Source of the DNA: Barnesiella sp. An55
GTDB lineage: Bacteria > Bacteroidota > Bacteroidia > Bacteroidales > Barnesiellaceae
Direction: 5' to 3'
DNA: 64,000 nucleotides
Assembly (NCBI RefSeq): GCF_002161555.1
Contig: NZ_NFHZ01000013.1
Span: 52,933-116,932 of the forward strand
Numbering within the stretch: the first letter of the stretch is position 1; the number at the start of each line of letters is the position of its first letter. The notes under the pieces are model-generated. The model was not told the origin of the DNA and searched no databases. It saw only the letters and a list, made by a program, of their open reading frames with translations. Both the position numbers and the translations under genes were made by a program. Positions 24,312 through 33,083 of this stretch are shown in pieces.

Positions 24312-27300
24312 ATGAAGACGGAGATGAAAAGAGAAACACTCAAAGTACTTTGTATCTTATTGATTTCCTGCTTAACTTTCTCGGTTCAGGCAGGAACAAG
24401 AATTGTTGTTTTAGGTTCTTCAACAGCTGCGGGAGCCGGAGTAACCGATTCGAATCGGGCGTGGGTAAATCAATACCGGAGCTATCTGCAATCGCTCGAC
24501 CCCACCAACACAGTAATCAACCTGGCCAAAGGGGGCTACACGACTTGTGCCATTATGCCCACCGGAACCGAACCTTATAATACCGGGAGTCACCTGCTCG
24601 AGGTTGATACGGAACGAAACATTACCAAGGCCCTCAGCCTTTCGCCAAATGCCATTATCATCAACATGCCCACCAACGACGTGTCGAACGGTATTTCCGT
24701 CGCCACTCAGTTGGAGCATTTCGCCACAATTATCTCTCTGGCCCGAGAGGCCGGTGTTGCCGTGTGGATTACGACCTCGCAACCTCACAACTTTGGAGAG
24801 ACCTATGACGGGCCTTACAGCGAAGAGCACCAACCCGACTATTGGAAACAGACGGCTCGCGACCAGTTTAAAGAACTTACCGACAGTATTCTGAACCATT
24901 ACGGCAAATATGCGCTTGACTTCTATACGCCCATTGCCACAACAGATGGCTACAGTTTCATTCGACCCGAATATGACTCGGGCGATGGTGTACACCTGAA
25001 TGATGCCGCCCATGATATCCTGTTCGACATTGTCAAAAGGGCCGATATCCCGAGCCAGGTAGGAAGTTCGTCGGTCGAAATCTCGACTGTCCCCATCTAC
25101 ATCAACTTCGGGCCTACCGAGGCCGGTATCTCCGGCTGGAACAATGCCAACACTCAAGGCAGTGGCTCTCGATTTGATTTACTGAACGACTCGACAGGAA
25201 CCGCTACCACCGTCTCTATCGAGTTTACCGTAGGATTTACCCACGCCGCCACCAACGGCAGCAGTTCATCGGTATGGAACATGAACGACATAATATCGAC
25301 CAGCAACTTCAGCTCCAATGGCGCCGACCCTGTACTGACTATATCGGGACTGAATCCGGCCGCTACCTATACCTTTGAGACCTTTGGCTCACGCGCCGGC
25401 GACGGGAACAGAGAGACGACCTATACCTATGTGGGGAAAAACAGCGGCAGTGCCACGCTTGACGCCGCATCAAACACAACGAGTATCGCAACCGTATCGG
25501 GCATCTCGCCTACCCAAGAGGGGGTCGTCGTGCTCACCATCGGCAAAAGCGCCAACAATACCTCGGGATTTTCTTACCTCAATGCCATGCGAATTTCCGC
25601 CAAGACAGGAAGTTCTCAGCCCGAAACACCCGAAGGGATTGTCAGGGTCGATATCGCCGGAACCCTTTCGTCGCTTCTCCCGGCAACAACCGATACCATC
25701 ACGACTCTCATTCTGCAAGGCGAGCTCAATGGCTCGGATATTAAAACCATACGAGAACTTCAGGCCTTGAAATACCTCGATATGCAGGCCTGTAAAATCG
25801 TAGCTGGTGGCGAGGCCTACCTCAATGGTATGAAAACGGTCGAGAATGTTTTCCCCAAAGAGATGTTTGCCAACAACACCGTTATAGAGACAGTCATCTT
25901 ACCAAGCAACGCTATCGAGGTGGCCTATCATGCATTCATTGGTTGCAGCGGCCTCAAAAGAGTGGTACTCCCCGAAACCATACGCACTTTTGGCAACGAT
26001 GCCTTCAGCGGATGTGGCAACCTAGAATCGATTAACATGCCGGCCGAGGCCTCGTCGATGGGTACCGGACTCTTCTGGAACTGCGCCAAATTGACTTCCA
26101 TAACAATCCCCGAAGGAATCACGACTCTCCCGGGCGGGACCTTCTACGGCTGCACTCAACTGAAGAGTATAACCCTCCCATCTACTCTGGAGAGAATCGA
26201 TGGCGACTGGACCTTTGCCAGTTGCAACGCCCTGCAATCATTAGTCCTGCCCAAGAATATGCAGTCGATTGCTCCAGCCGTATTCTACAACTGTTGGTCT
26301 CTGAACTCGATTGAGTGCCATTCGGTTGTTCCACCTGTCACTACGGCCAACGGGAATGGCGATACTCCTTTTACCGGAGCCTTCAAACCCGAATATTGCA
26401 CCCTCAAAGTCCCCTTTACCGCACTATCGGAATATCAGGAATCGAGTATTTATGGTTCGATGAATTCCATAGTTCCTTTGACCAGCATTACTGCCGACGG
26501 GACCGAAATACACCCCGACAATGCCGATGCCTTGACTATGGCAAAACAGATTGTCATCTCGGGCGCTACCCCCGATGCTTCGGCTTTGGCATCCCTGTGG
26601 GCATTGAACGATAGAGTCACCACCATCGACATGCGCGATGTTTCCCTCTACTTCGAGGTACCCACAGTGGCCAATCCCAACTGCTTGATATACGCTCCGG
26701 CCTCTTCACAAAGCGACGCCAGCAATGTAATTATCGAGGGCTCGGCCCAACAGATAGCATTAACCGACGGTTACCCCTTCGAGGCTTTACAGGAGTTCCA
26801 GGCCCAAACTATTGTCTATACACGCACAATTGATGAGCACCTGAACTCCAATGCCCAAGAGACCAGTGGATGGAGCAGCATCGCCCTCCCCTTTGACGTA
26901 GCCTCCATCACGGCACAAAACGGAGCCGGACAACAAGTGGAGTTGAGCGCCTACGACATCGACAACAACTACGACACATCGAAAAACCCCTTCTGGCTTC
27001 GGGCTCTTACTCCCGACGGATTTGTTGCCACACAATCAATCGAGGCCAATACACCCTACATCATCTGCTTCCCCAATGACGCCACCTTGGACGACCAGCT
27101 CAATCTCACAGGCGAAGTAACCTTCAGCGCCACTGATGTAACAATAGCGGCTACCCCCGTATTCCAGGCCACCGAAGGAAAAGAATTTGATCTCATGCCT
27201 ACCTACCAAACCATACAAGCCGCCCAAGGCGTATATGCGCTGGATGCACAAGGAAGCTCTTTCGTTAACAACAGCCGAGACATACAACCGTTTGAGTGTT

Positions 27301-27572
27301 ATGCAGTATGCAAGGAGGGTAGCGATACGGCACCCGAATCTTTTGATATCCCGGGCAAATTGCCTACTGCCATCGACCAGCCAGCCACAGAAACTCGCAT
27401 TTATGCAGCAAATGGCCAACTCATACTCCAGTTGGAAAAAGCTACCTCAATAAAGGTATATCATCTCGACGGTCGGCTCGTGTTCTCTCAAGAAGCCCAA
27501 GCCGGAGAAACGATTATCGACGGACTGCCTCAAGGGGTATATATTGTAAACGGACAGAAGATCATTCTATAA
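24312..27572 (+). CDS. Secreted SGNH hydrolase with BspA-type leucine-rich repeats and a C-terminal sorting-like domain
   Basis: This 1086-residue protein has a signal peptide ending near residue 27 (..TFSVQA-G). Residues about 28-250 form an SGNH/GDSL esterase: block I 'VVLGSSTAAGAG', 'NMPTNDVSNG' (Asn block) and the catalytic Asp-His pair in 'DGVHLNDAAH'. Residues about 265-430 look like a beta-sandwich. Residues about 500-720 contain BspA-type (LRR_5) repeats, with recurring units such as 'AFSGCGNLESINMP' and 'TFYGCTQLKSITLP'. The C-terminus 'VYHLDGRLVFS...GVYIVNGQKIIL' resembles T9SS/DUF6383-type tails. It is probably surface-attached and de-esterifies acylated polysaccharides (inference). 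Start 24312 is used; a Met four codons later is an alternative. Confidence 0.85.
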   Translation: MKTEMKRETLKVLCILLISCLTFSVQAGTRIVVLGSSTAAGAGVTDSNRAWVNQYRSYLQSLDPTNTVINLAKGGYTTCAIMPTGTEPYNTGSHLLEVDTERNITKALSLSPNAIIINMPTNDVSNGISVATQLEHFATIISLAREAGVAVWITTSQPHNFGETYDGPYSEEHQPDYWKQTARDQFKELTDSILNHYGKYALDFYTPIATTDGYSFIRPEYDSGDGVHLNDAAHDILFDIVKRADIPSQVGSSSVEISTVPIYINFGPTEAGISGWNNANTQGSGSRFDLLNDSTGTATTVSIEFTVGFTHAATNGSSSSVWNMNDIISTSNFSSNGADPVLTISGLNPAATYTFETFGSRAGDGNRETTYTYVGKNSGSATLDAASNTTSIATVSGISPTQEGVVVLTIGKSANNTSGFSYLNAMRISAKTGSSQPETPEGIVRVDIAGTLSSLLPATTDTITTLILQGELNGSDIKTIRELQALKYLDMQACKIVAGGEAYLNGMKTVENVFPKEMFANNTVIETVILPSNAIEVAYHAFIGCSGLKRVVLPETIRTFGNDAFSGCGNLESINMPAEASSMGTGLFWNCAKLTSITIPEGITTLPGGTFYGCTQLKSITLPSTLERIDGDWTFASCNALQSLVLPKNMQSIAPAVFYNCWSLNSIECHSVVPPVTTANGNGDTPFTGAFKPEYCTLKVPFTALSEYQESSIYGSMNSIVPLTSITADGTEIHPDNADALTMAKQIVISGATPDASALASLWALNDRVTTIDMRDVSLYFEVPTVANPNCLIYAPASSQSDASNVIIEGSAQQIALTDGYPFEALQEFQAQTIVYTRTIDEHLNSNAQETSGWSSIALPFDVASITAQNGAGQQVELSAYDIDNNYDTSKNPFWLRALTPDGFVATQSIEANTPYIICFPNDATLDDQLNLTGEVTFSATDVTIAATPVFQATEGKEFDLMPTYQTIQAAQGVYALDAQGSSFVNNSRDIQPFECYAVCKEGSDTAPESFDIPGKLPTAIDQPATETRIYAANGQLILQLEKATSIKVYHLDGRLVFSQEAQAGETIIDGLPQGVYIVNGQKIIL

Positions 27573-27621
27573 ATAAATCATCTTATCAATAAATTATCAA
27601 AAAGTTAGACCTTATTCCTCT

Positions 27622-27655
27622 ATACCCGGGGCTGTGAAGTTCCGAGTATTTTTAT
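27622..27655 (+). terminator. Probable terminator of the SGNH/BspA-repeat gene
   Basis: ATACCCGG (27622-27629) pairs, with one mismatch, with CCGAGTAT (27642-27649), followed by TTTTTATAG. Confidence 0.5.
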
Positions 27656-27988
27656 AGACCACAAAGAAAGGCATTGAAAGGCATCGCTACCAAGCCCCAG
27701 GCAACACTCTGCATCAACTTTGCATTTCTCTTTCTCCTCCCCTTGCTTCGATCACTTGCTTTGCAAACATTCAACCCATTCACTTCTCGGCTATTCCCAC
27801 CCTTCTCAACGTATCGCAACTGCGGCTACCAATTCTGCGCCAGATGCCGGCACAACTACACACCCGGCTACCGTTACACCAACAAGGCTCTTCTAAAGAG
27901 CCCAACTCCATCATCCACAGGCCATAGATATATCTCATGGTCCCCTTCAAAAAAGCTTCATAACCGAGGCCCCATCATAGTAAAAAAA

Positions 27989-28020
27989 AATGGAAGTACC
28001 AGAAAACCGGTACTCCCATT
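27989..28020 (-). terminator. Terminator of the two-domain surface protein gene
   Basis: A 12-bp stem with one mismatch (27989-28000 with 28009-28020) and an 8-nt loop. On the minus strand it runs into a stretch of T (complement of the A-run 27982-27990). Confidence 0.8.
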
Positions 28021-28043
28021 GTCCACACTATCTATCCGACTAA

Positions 28044-29324
28044 CTAAAAAACAACTACCTTTGTGTGATTAACCACATAGACACCTTTCGGCATGGCCAT
28101 GCGATGACTTCCACTCGACAGCATACGTGAGAAGAGTTGGCGGCCATCCAAAGCATAAACCGACACCTGCATATCTTTCGACAAATCGATGCAGATATGG
28201 CCTTCGGCAGCATAAACTTTCATCTCGTCGGCCGTAGCTTCGTCCACAGCACTTGAAGAAGAGCGGGGAATCAACACCAAATTATCATACAAATACGAAA
28301 GCTCGTTTTTCATTAAACGGAGGTACATGGTTTTCACCGATTCGGCCTCATCGGTAATCATCGAGTCGTCGATCTTCAGCTCCACATCGAGCCATTCGCC
28401 AGGAGTATAGTCTCCAAAAGCGGCACCTTCAGCACCAGTAGTCTCATCGACAGCATACCCGAATTTAATGTGAGAGCCACCATCGGTTCGCACGCCCAAT
28501 TCGATACCACCCCATTCAAATCCACTCTCAAGGAAACACAACTGAAACTTGATACCCGAGTAGTCTCGCCAAGTCTTGCCGGCCGGAAGAGCTTCGCTGA
28601 AAGTTACCGGCGAACACTCGACTCCATTGACCTGCAACGCTTTGGTCGAAGAGTTGATTCCTGCCGTATAAGGATTCTCTACAACCTCACAGGTGCCGCT
28701 CCACGGCATAGCACAACGGGCGGTAGCTCCCAACTCCATAGTCTCGAAAGTAAAAATCGTATTGGGATCGGCTACCTGTTCCTTCTCGATCAGTCTCACA
28801 TTGTCGATGGCATAGGTAAACTCTTGACGACCGACCTTGATTAACAGGCTCGTGCTGGCATGGTTACTGGCCAAATAGGTTGACAATATGGTTTCGTCGA
28901 AGTTGAAATCGAGCGTCATCCAGGTATTGTACGAAGCATCACCCCAGGAATTTTGAGCTACCTGAAATGTTTTCTCCTGCGTATCGTTATCGACCAGCCC
29001 CAGTTCATTCCCTACCCAGGTAATATTCTCCGACCCTTCCAGGATGGCAAACTGAACCCGCACGCCGGTATAATCGGCCAATGTCTTGCCCTCGGGCAGA
29101 GTTACCGGTATTGCCACATTGGCATATTCGGTACTAATCACCTTCAACGCTTTGGCCGAAGAGTTGTCGCTCGTCGGGCAAGGATTGTCTATCCACTCGG
29201 CACTGCCGCCCCATGCGGCATTTGCTCCATTCAGCCCCGACTCAAAATCATTTATCATGTAGGTCTGGGCCTGTACACCGGCTACCAAACAGGCAGCACA
29301 CAAAAGAGATAATGTTTTTTTCAT
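28044..29324 (-). CDS. Secreted protein with two binding-like beta domains and a sorting-like tail
   Basis: This 426-residue protein has a signal peptide (MKKTLSLLCAACLVAGVQA). Residues about 22-182 ('INDFESG', 'WGGSAEWIDNP', 'TWMTLDFNFDE', 'IKVGRQEFTYAIDNVRLIEK') are clearly homologous to the N-terminal domain of the neighbouring GH5 enzyme. Residues about 190-350 are a diverged second copy ('FTFETMELG', 'ALPAGKTWRDYSGIKFQL', 'MKNELSYLYDNLVLIP'). The tail 'VSVYALDGRQLFSR...GVYVVNHTKVVVF' resembles a T9SS-type sorting domain. There is no catalytic motif. A carbohydrate-binding surface protein working with the GH5 is the simplest reading (inference). I do not recognise the domain as a named CBM family. 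Confidence 0.7.
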   Translation of the reverse strand: MKKTLSLLCAACLVAGVQAQTYMINDFESGLNGANAAWGGSAEWIDNPCPTSDNSSAKALKVISTEYANVAIPVTLPEGKTLADYTGVRVQFAILEGSENITWVGNELGLVDNDTQEKTFQVAQNSWGDASYNTWMTLDFNFDETILSTYLASNHASTSLLIKVGRQEFTYAIDNVRLIEKEQVADPNTIFTFETMELGATARCAMPWSGTCEVVENPYTAGINSSTKALQVNGVECSPVTFSEALPAGKTWRDYSGIKFQLCFLESGFEWGGIELGVRTDGGSHIKFGYAVDETTGAEGAAFGDYTPGEWLDVELKIDDSMITDEAESVKTMYLRLMKNELSYLYDNLVLIPRSSSSAVDEATADEMKVYAAEGHICIDLSKDMQVSVYALDGRQLFSRMLSSGSHRMAMPKGVYVVNHTKVVVF

Positions 29325-29513
29325 GTTATCTATCTATTAAAGTTAAACATTGTAATATTCATAAAATTCATGGGCTATCGACATGGGTAAAATTACAGAG
29401 AAATAAATAATACATCGACATTATATGCTCAGATTTATTTGTACTATTTTATCCAAGACAAACACTATGTTATCATTTCCAGTACAAGTATCGAAATAGA
29501 GCTTAATATCCTG

Positions 29514-31268
29514 TTATCTAACAATAAGTTTTTCGCTTCCCACAATATAGAATCCTTGAGGCAATGTTATATGGGATGGAGCGTAAGGCAATACCGACAC
29601 TTTACGAACCAGATTACCCGATACATTCCATACATTTACTTCACAAGATTTACGGCTCCTGAATACAACCATTCGGCCTTGACAAGAGACTTGCAAATTA
29701 TCGGGACTCTCCGCAACTTGCGACTCGACTGCCGACGAATTGTCATCGGCAACCGTATATTTTTCGAGGACCGACATTTGCGGACGATCAACCGTATAGT
29801 TTTGAGTAGGCTGCACCGACAATTTATAATTGCCCCAGCGAGGCCCGGCCGACCAGTAGGTTCCCGACACTCCGTTATCGCGTAAATAGGCCAAAAGATT
29901 TTCGAGCGTGACCAACCAGCGAGCGTCATCATCGGGCACACCATATTCGCCCAACAATCCTCGTTTGTTGTAGCGTTTGAGCCACTCTACAAAATACCGG
30001 GCCCGCTCCACCCCGGTATCGGGTGCCACTTCATCGGCATCATAGGAATTCAGGTATTGTCCCGAATAATCTTTATCGAAATAGAGATGAGCCTGAAAGA
30101 TGAGATTGTCTGAGGGATCGACCAGCGTGCGCAGGTTGTCGCTATACTCCACCCAAAAACGGGCCGAACTGAATGAATCACCACTCACAATGATGGGAGT
30201 CTCGGTATCGACCTCGCGAATGGCATTGATGACGACTTGGGCTATATCGACCCACGGGGCCGAAGGGAGCATCGAATAAGGTTCGTTCATGATATCGTAA
30301 CCCCAAATGTTGGTATAGTCTTTGAACTCCCGGGCCAATTTTCGCCACACATCGGCCAAATGTTCGGCCGTCAAAACCGACGACTCCCCAATCAACACAT
30401 GGGTAGTTCCACCATCAAACGAATATCGGGCAAAGTTGTGCATGTCGAGAATGATTGGCATACCTCTATCCTCGGCTGCCTGCACAAAAGTTTTCATTTT
30501 GGCAAGTTCGGTGGCATCGAGTTCACCATTCATAACCCGCTGGATGCGCTCCCAGCGGAAAGGAAAACGAATCAAGTTCAGCCCCTTTTTTTTGAAATAA
30601 TCCAAATCCTTATAGGTGGGATAGCCATAGTGTGTACCATCGACCCCGGGATAAATGCCACCAAACTCGGCTCCCGACAGATTCACACCAAAACAGTTCT
30701 GAGAACTGTCGCCCACATATTCTGTCTTTTCAATCAGTGCTACATTATCGATCAAATAAACAAATTTTTGACGTCCCACTTTTACCAGCAAACTCAAATC
30801 TCCGGTATATCCGCCGGCAAACCACGACGACAAAGTGGCTTCATCCAACCAGAAATCGAGTGTCATCCAGGTATTCAAGGCTCCCGTCTGCCACGAAGCA
30901 GTTGCCGGCCAGCATTTGTTACCCACCTGATCCTGCAGGCCCAAATCACAACCCACCCAATGAATATTCTCACCACAAGCATCGAGAACGGCCAGTTGCA
31001 AGCGTACCCCCATATAATCAGTAAGCGTTTTACCATCGGGCAAAACAAACGGAATAGATGTTGCAGCAAACTCGGTACTGTTTATCTTCAAGACTTTTGC
31101 CGAAGAGTTATCGGCAGTTTTCAACGGATTGTCCACCCACTCGCACGAGCCGCCCCATGCATTTGAGGCATTTCCAAAGCCCGATTCAAAGTCATTAATT
31201 ACCAATATATTATTTGCATTCAGATTACAAACAAAACAGAGACACAAGAATAGCAGCAATTTTTTCAT
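29514..31268 (-). CDS. GH5-family glycoside hydrolase with N-terminal binding-like domain
   Basis: This 584-residue secreted enzyme has a signal peptide (..LCFVCNLNA). Residues about 20-185 hold the 'INDFESGF...WGGSCEWVDNP...IDNVALIEK' domain shared with the protein at 28.0-29.3 kb. The catalytic (beta/alpha)8 barrel spans about 195-500: 'GLNLIRFPFRWERIQ', 'MPIILDMHNFARY', acid/base Glu in 'YDIMNEPYSML', 'LIFQAHLYFDKDYSG' and nucleophile Glu in 'GLLGEYGVP'. The C-terminal 50 residues ('VNVWNVSGNLVRKV...GFYIVGSEKLIV') look like a T9SS-type tail. The activity is probably endo-beta-glucanase/mannanase-like, but GH5 subfamilies vary widely. It is transcribed separately from the neighbour (189 bp apart, no terminator seen). 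Confidence 0.9.
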   Translation of the reverse strand: MKKLLLFLCLCFVCNLNANNILVINDFESGFGNASNAWGGSCEWVDNPLKTADNSSAKVLKINSTEFAATSIPFVLPDGKTLTDYMGVRLQLAVLDACGENIHWVGCDLGLQDQVGNKCWPATASWQTGALNTWMTLDFWLDEATLSSWFAGGYTGDLSLLVKVGRQKFVYLIDNVALIEKTEYVGDSSQNCFGVNLSGAEFGGIYPGVDGTHYGYPTYKDLDYFKKKGLNLIRFPFRWERIQRVMNGELDATELAKMKTFVQAAEDRGMPIILDMHNFARYSFDGGTTHVLIGESSVLTAEHLADVWRKLAREFKDYTNIWGYDIMNEPYSMLPSAPWVDIAQVVINAIREVDTETPIIVSGDSFSSARFWVEYSDNLRTLVDPSDNLIFQAHLYFDKDYSGQYLNSYDADEVAPDTGVERARYFVEWLKRYNKRGLLGEYGVPDDDARWLVTLENLLAYLRDNGVSGTYWSAGPRWGNYKLSVQPTQNYTVDRPQMSVLEKYTVADDNSSAVESQVAESPDNLQVSCQGRMVVFRSRKSCEVNVWNVSGNLVRKVSVLPYAPSHITLPQGFYIVGSEKLIVR

Positions 31269-31477
31269 GGCATATTATCGATTATTTTTTGCAAAGGAAG
31301 CCGACAACTGCCATCTATGCTACATTTTTATTATCCTATACTGACACTTTCCCAGAGATAGAGATTTGCACATTAACATATTTTACAAGCTCTTCTCCCG
31401 TCCCAAGCCACATTTTCACTATCATTGTAACCGATTTCAAATACCTGTCAAAAACAAAACATCAGTTCAAGTTCGAC

Positions 31478-33037
31478 ATGAAGAATTTTTCCCTGAAAAG
31501 CACTCTTTTACTGGCTTCACTCTCTGGGGCTACTCTCCTGCACGCACAACAACAGCCCAATATCATCCTGTTTCTGGTGGACGATATGGGTTGGCAAGAT
31601 ACATCGGTACCGTTCTATTCCGAGACCACACCCTTGAATAACCGATACCGCACCCCCAATATGGAGCGATTGGCCAGCATGGGCGTGAAATTTACCGAGG
31701 CTTATGCCTGCGCTATCTCCTCGCCCACGCGTTGCAGTTTGATGTCGGGTATGAATTCGGCCCGCCATCGGGTAACGAACTGGACACTGAACTACGACCA
31801 AAAGACCGATGCCTCGAGCTCTGTAATCGAGCTACCCGACTGGAACTACAACGGCATACAGCCGGCTCACACCACTGAAGCAGCCGACTTGAAGAACTCG
31901 ACCCTCATCACCTCGTTTCCCCAAATTCTGCACCAGAACGGCTACTACACGATACACTGCGGGAAAGCTCACTTCGGGGCCAAGGGTACATCGGGAGCCA
32001 ACCCCTCGACCATGGGTTTCGACGTCAACATAGCCGGGGGTGCCAACGGGGCTCCGGGCAGCTATCTGGGAAGCCGCAACTTCGGCCAAGGTTCACCCTT
32101 CGAGGTGCTGGGTCTGGAGAAATACTACGGCCAGGATATCTTCCTCACCGAGGCTCTCACGCGCGAGGCCATCGAGGCCATGAAACGCCCCATTGCCGAG
32201 AAACGTCCCTTCTATCTTTATATGTCGCACTATGCCGTACACTCGCCCTACGACGATGATGCCCGATTCAGCGACTACTACCGCAACCGATACGACACTC
32301 AGCTCAACGCCCCTCTCAACGAAAACGAGGCCCGATATGCAGCTTTGGTCGAAGGGATGGATAAAAGTTTGGGCGACCTGCTCGATTTCCTCGAAAGTCA
32401 GCCTACGGTGGCGGCCAATACAATCGTCCTGTTCATGTCGGACAACGGCGGACAGGGCCTGAACAATGCCCGCCAGGGACGTGCCAACCGCGACCAGAAC
32501 TACCCAGCCCGTGCCGGAAAGGGCTCGGCCTTCATGGGTGGTGTGCGCGAACCGATGATGGTCTATTGGCCCGGCGTGACCCAGGCCGGCAGTGAGTGCG
32601 ACCAACGGGTGATGATCGAGGATTTCTTTCCCACGATTCTCGAGATGGCCGGTGTTAAAGAGTATTCGACCGTACAAACGATTGACGGCGTAAGTTTTGC
32701 CGATGTATTGCGCAACCCTTCGCATCGGTATGAGCGCACCATCGTGTGGCACTTTCCCAACCTGTGGGGCGAAACTCAAAACCGAGAAGAGGGATACGGG
32801 GCCTACTCTTCGATTCTGAAAGGCGACTATCACCTCATTTATCATTGGGAGACGCAGCAACGCCGCCTCTACAACGTGCGCGAGGATATTGGCGAGCAGC
32901 ACGACCTCGCCCTTGAGCAACCCGACGTAGCCGAGGCCCTGGCCCAAGAACTGACCGGCTACCTGAAATCGACCGATGCCCAACGCCCAGCCTATATCGC
33001 TACAGGTGAGACCTGTCCCTACCCCGACGGTTCGTGA
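31478..33037 (+). CDS. Second serine-type sulfatase (S1 family)
   Basis: This 519-residue exported sulfatase has a signal peptide (..SGATLLHA-Q). The metal Asp pair is D35-D36 in 'FLVDDMGWQD'. The maturation motif is S81-S-P-T-R85, so Ser is converted to formylglycine, and the anaerobic maturase at 6.8 kb is required. 'MSDNGGQGLNNARQG' and 'GKGSAFMGGVREP' mark the second ligand block and the active-site Lys. The start at 31478 gives a clean signal peptide; the open frame upstream to 31214 has no signal and lies partly in the promoter region. It is followed after 46 nt by an outer-membrane barrel gene, possibly in one transcript. The sulfated substrate is unknown. Confidence 0.92.
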   Translation: MKNFSLKSTLLLASLSGATLLHAQQQPNIILFLVDDMGWQDTSVPFYSETTPLNNRYRTPNMERLASMGVKFTEAYACAISSPTRCSLMSGMNSARHRVTNWTLNYDQKTDASSSVIELPDWNYNGIQPAHTTEAADLKNSTLITSFPQILHQNGYYTIHCGKAHFGAKGTSGANPSTMGFDVNIAGGANGAPGSYLGSRNFGQGSPFEVLGLEKYYGQDIFLTEALTREAIEAMKRPIAEKRPFYLYMSHYAVHSPYDDDARFSDYYRNRYDTQLNAPLNENEARYAALVEGMDKSLGDLLDFLESQPTVAANTIVLFMSDNGGQGLNNARQGRANRDQNYPARAGKGSAFMGGVREPMMVYWPGVTQAGSECDQRVMIEDFFPTILEMAGVKEYSTVQTIDGVSFADVLRNPSHRYERTIVWHFPNLWGETQNREEGYGAYSSILKGDYHLIYHWETQQRRLYNVREDIGEQHDLALEQPDVAEALAQELTGYLKSTDAQRPAYIATGETCPYPDGS

Positions 33038-33083
33038 TAAATCACCTGGTGACATGTGATTACATACGATACAATAGAATATC

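Larger units (their letters stand above)
27573..28043. other. Intergenic region between converging surface-protein genes
   Basis: This 471-bp stretch has no credible gene. It holds terminators at both ends (27622-27655 plus strand, 27989-28020 minus strand). An open frame at 27674-28072 has unusual Pro/Arg-rich composition and no start context, so it is not called. Confidence 0.5.

Noticed and set aside
27674..28072. 132-residue open frame in the intergenic region
   Set aside because: Its composition is low in acidic residues and rich in Pro, Arg and Ser. It has no promoter or family motif and overlaps the neighbouring gene's terminator.
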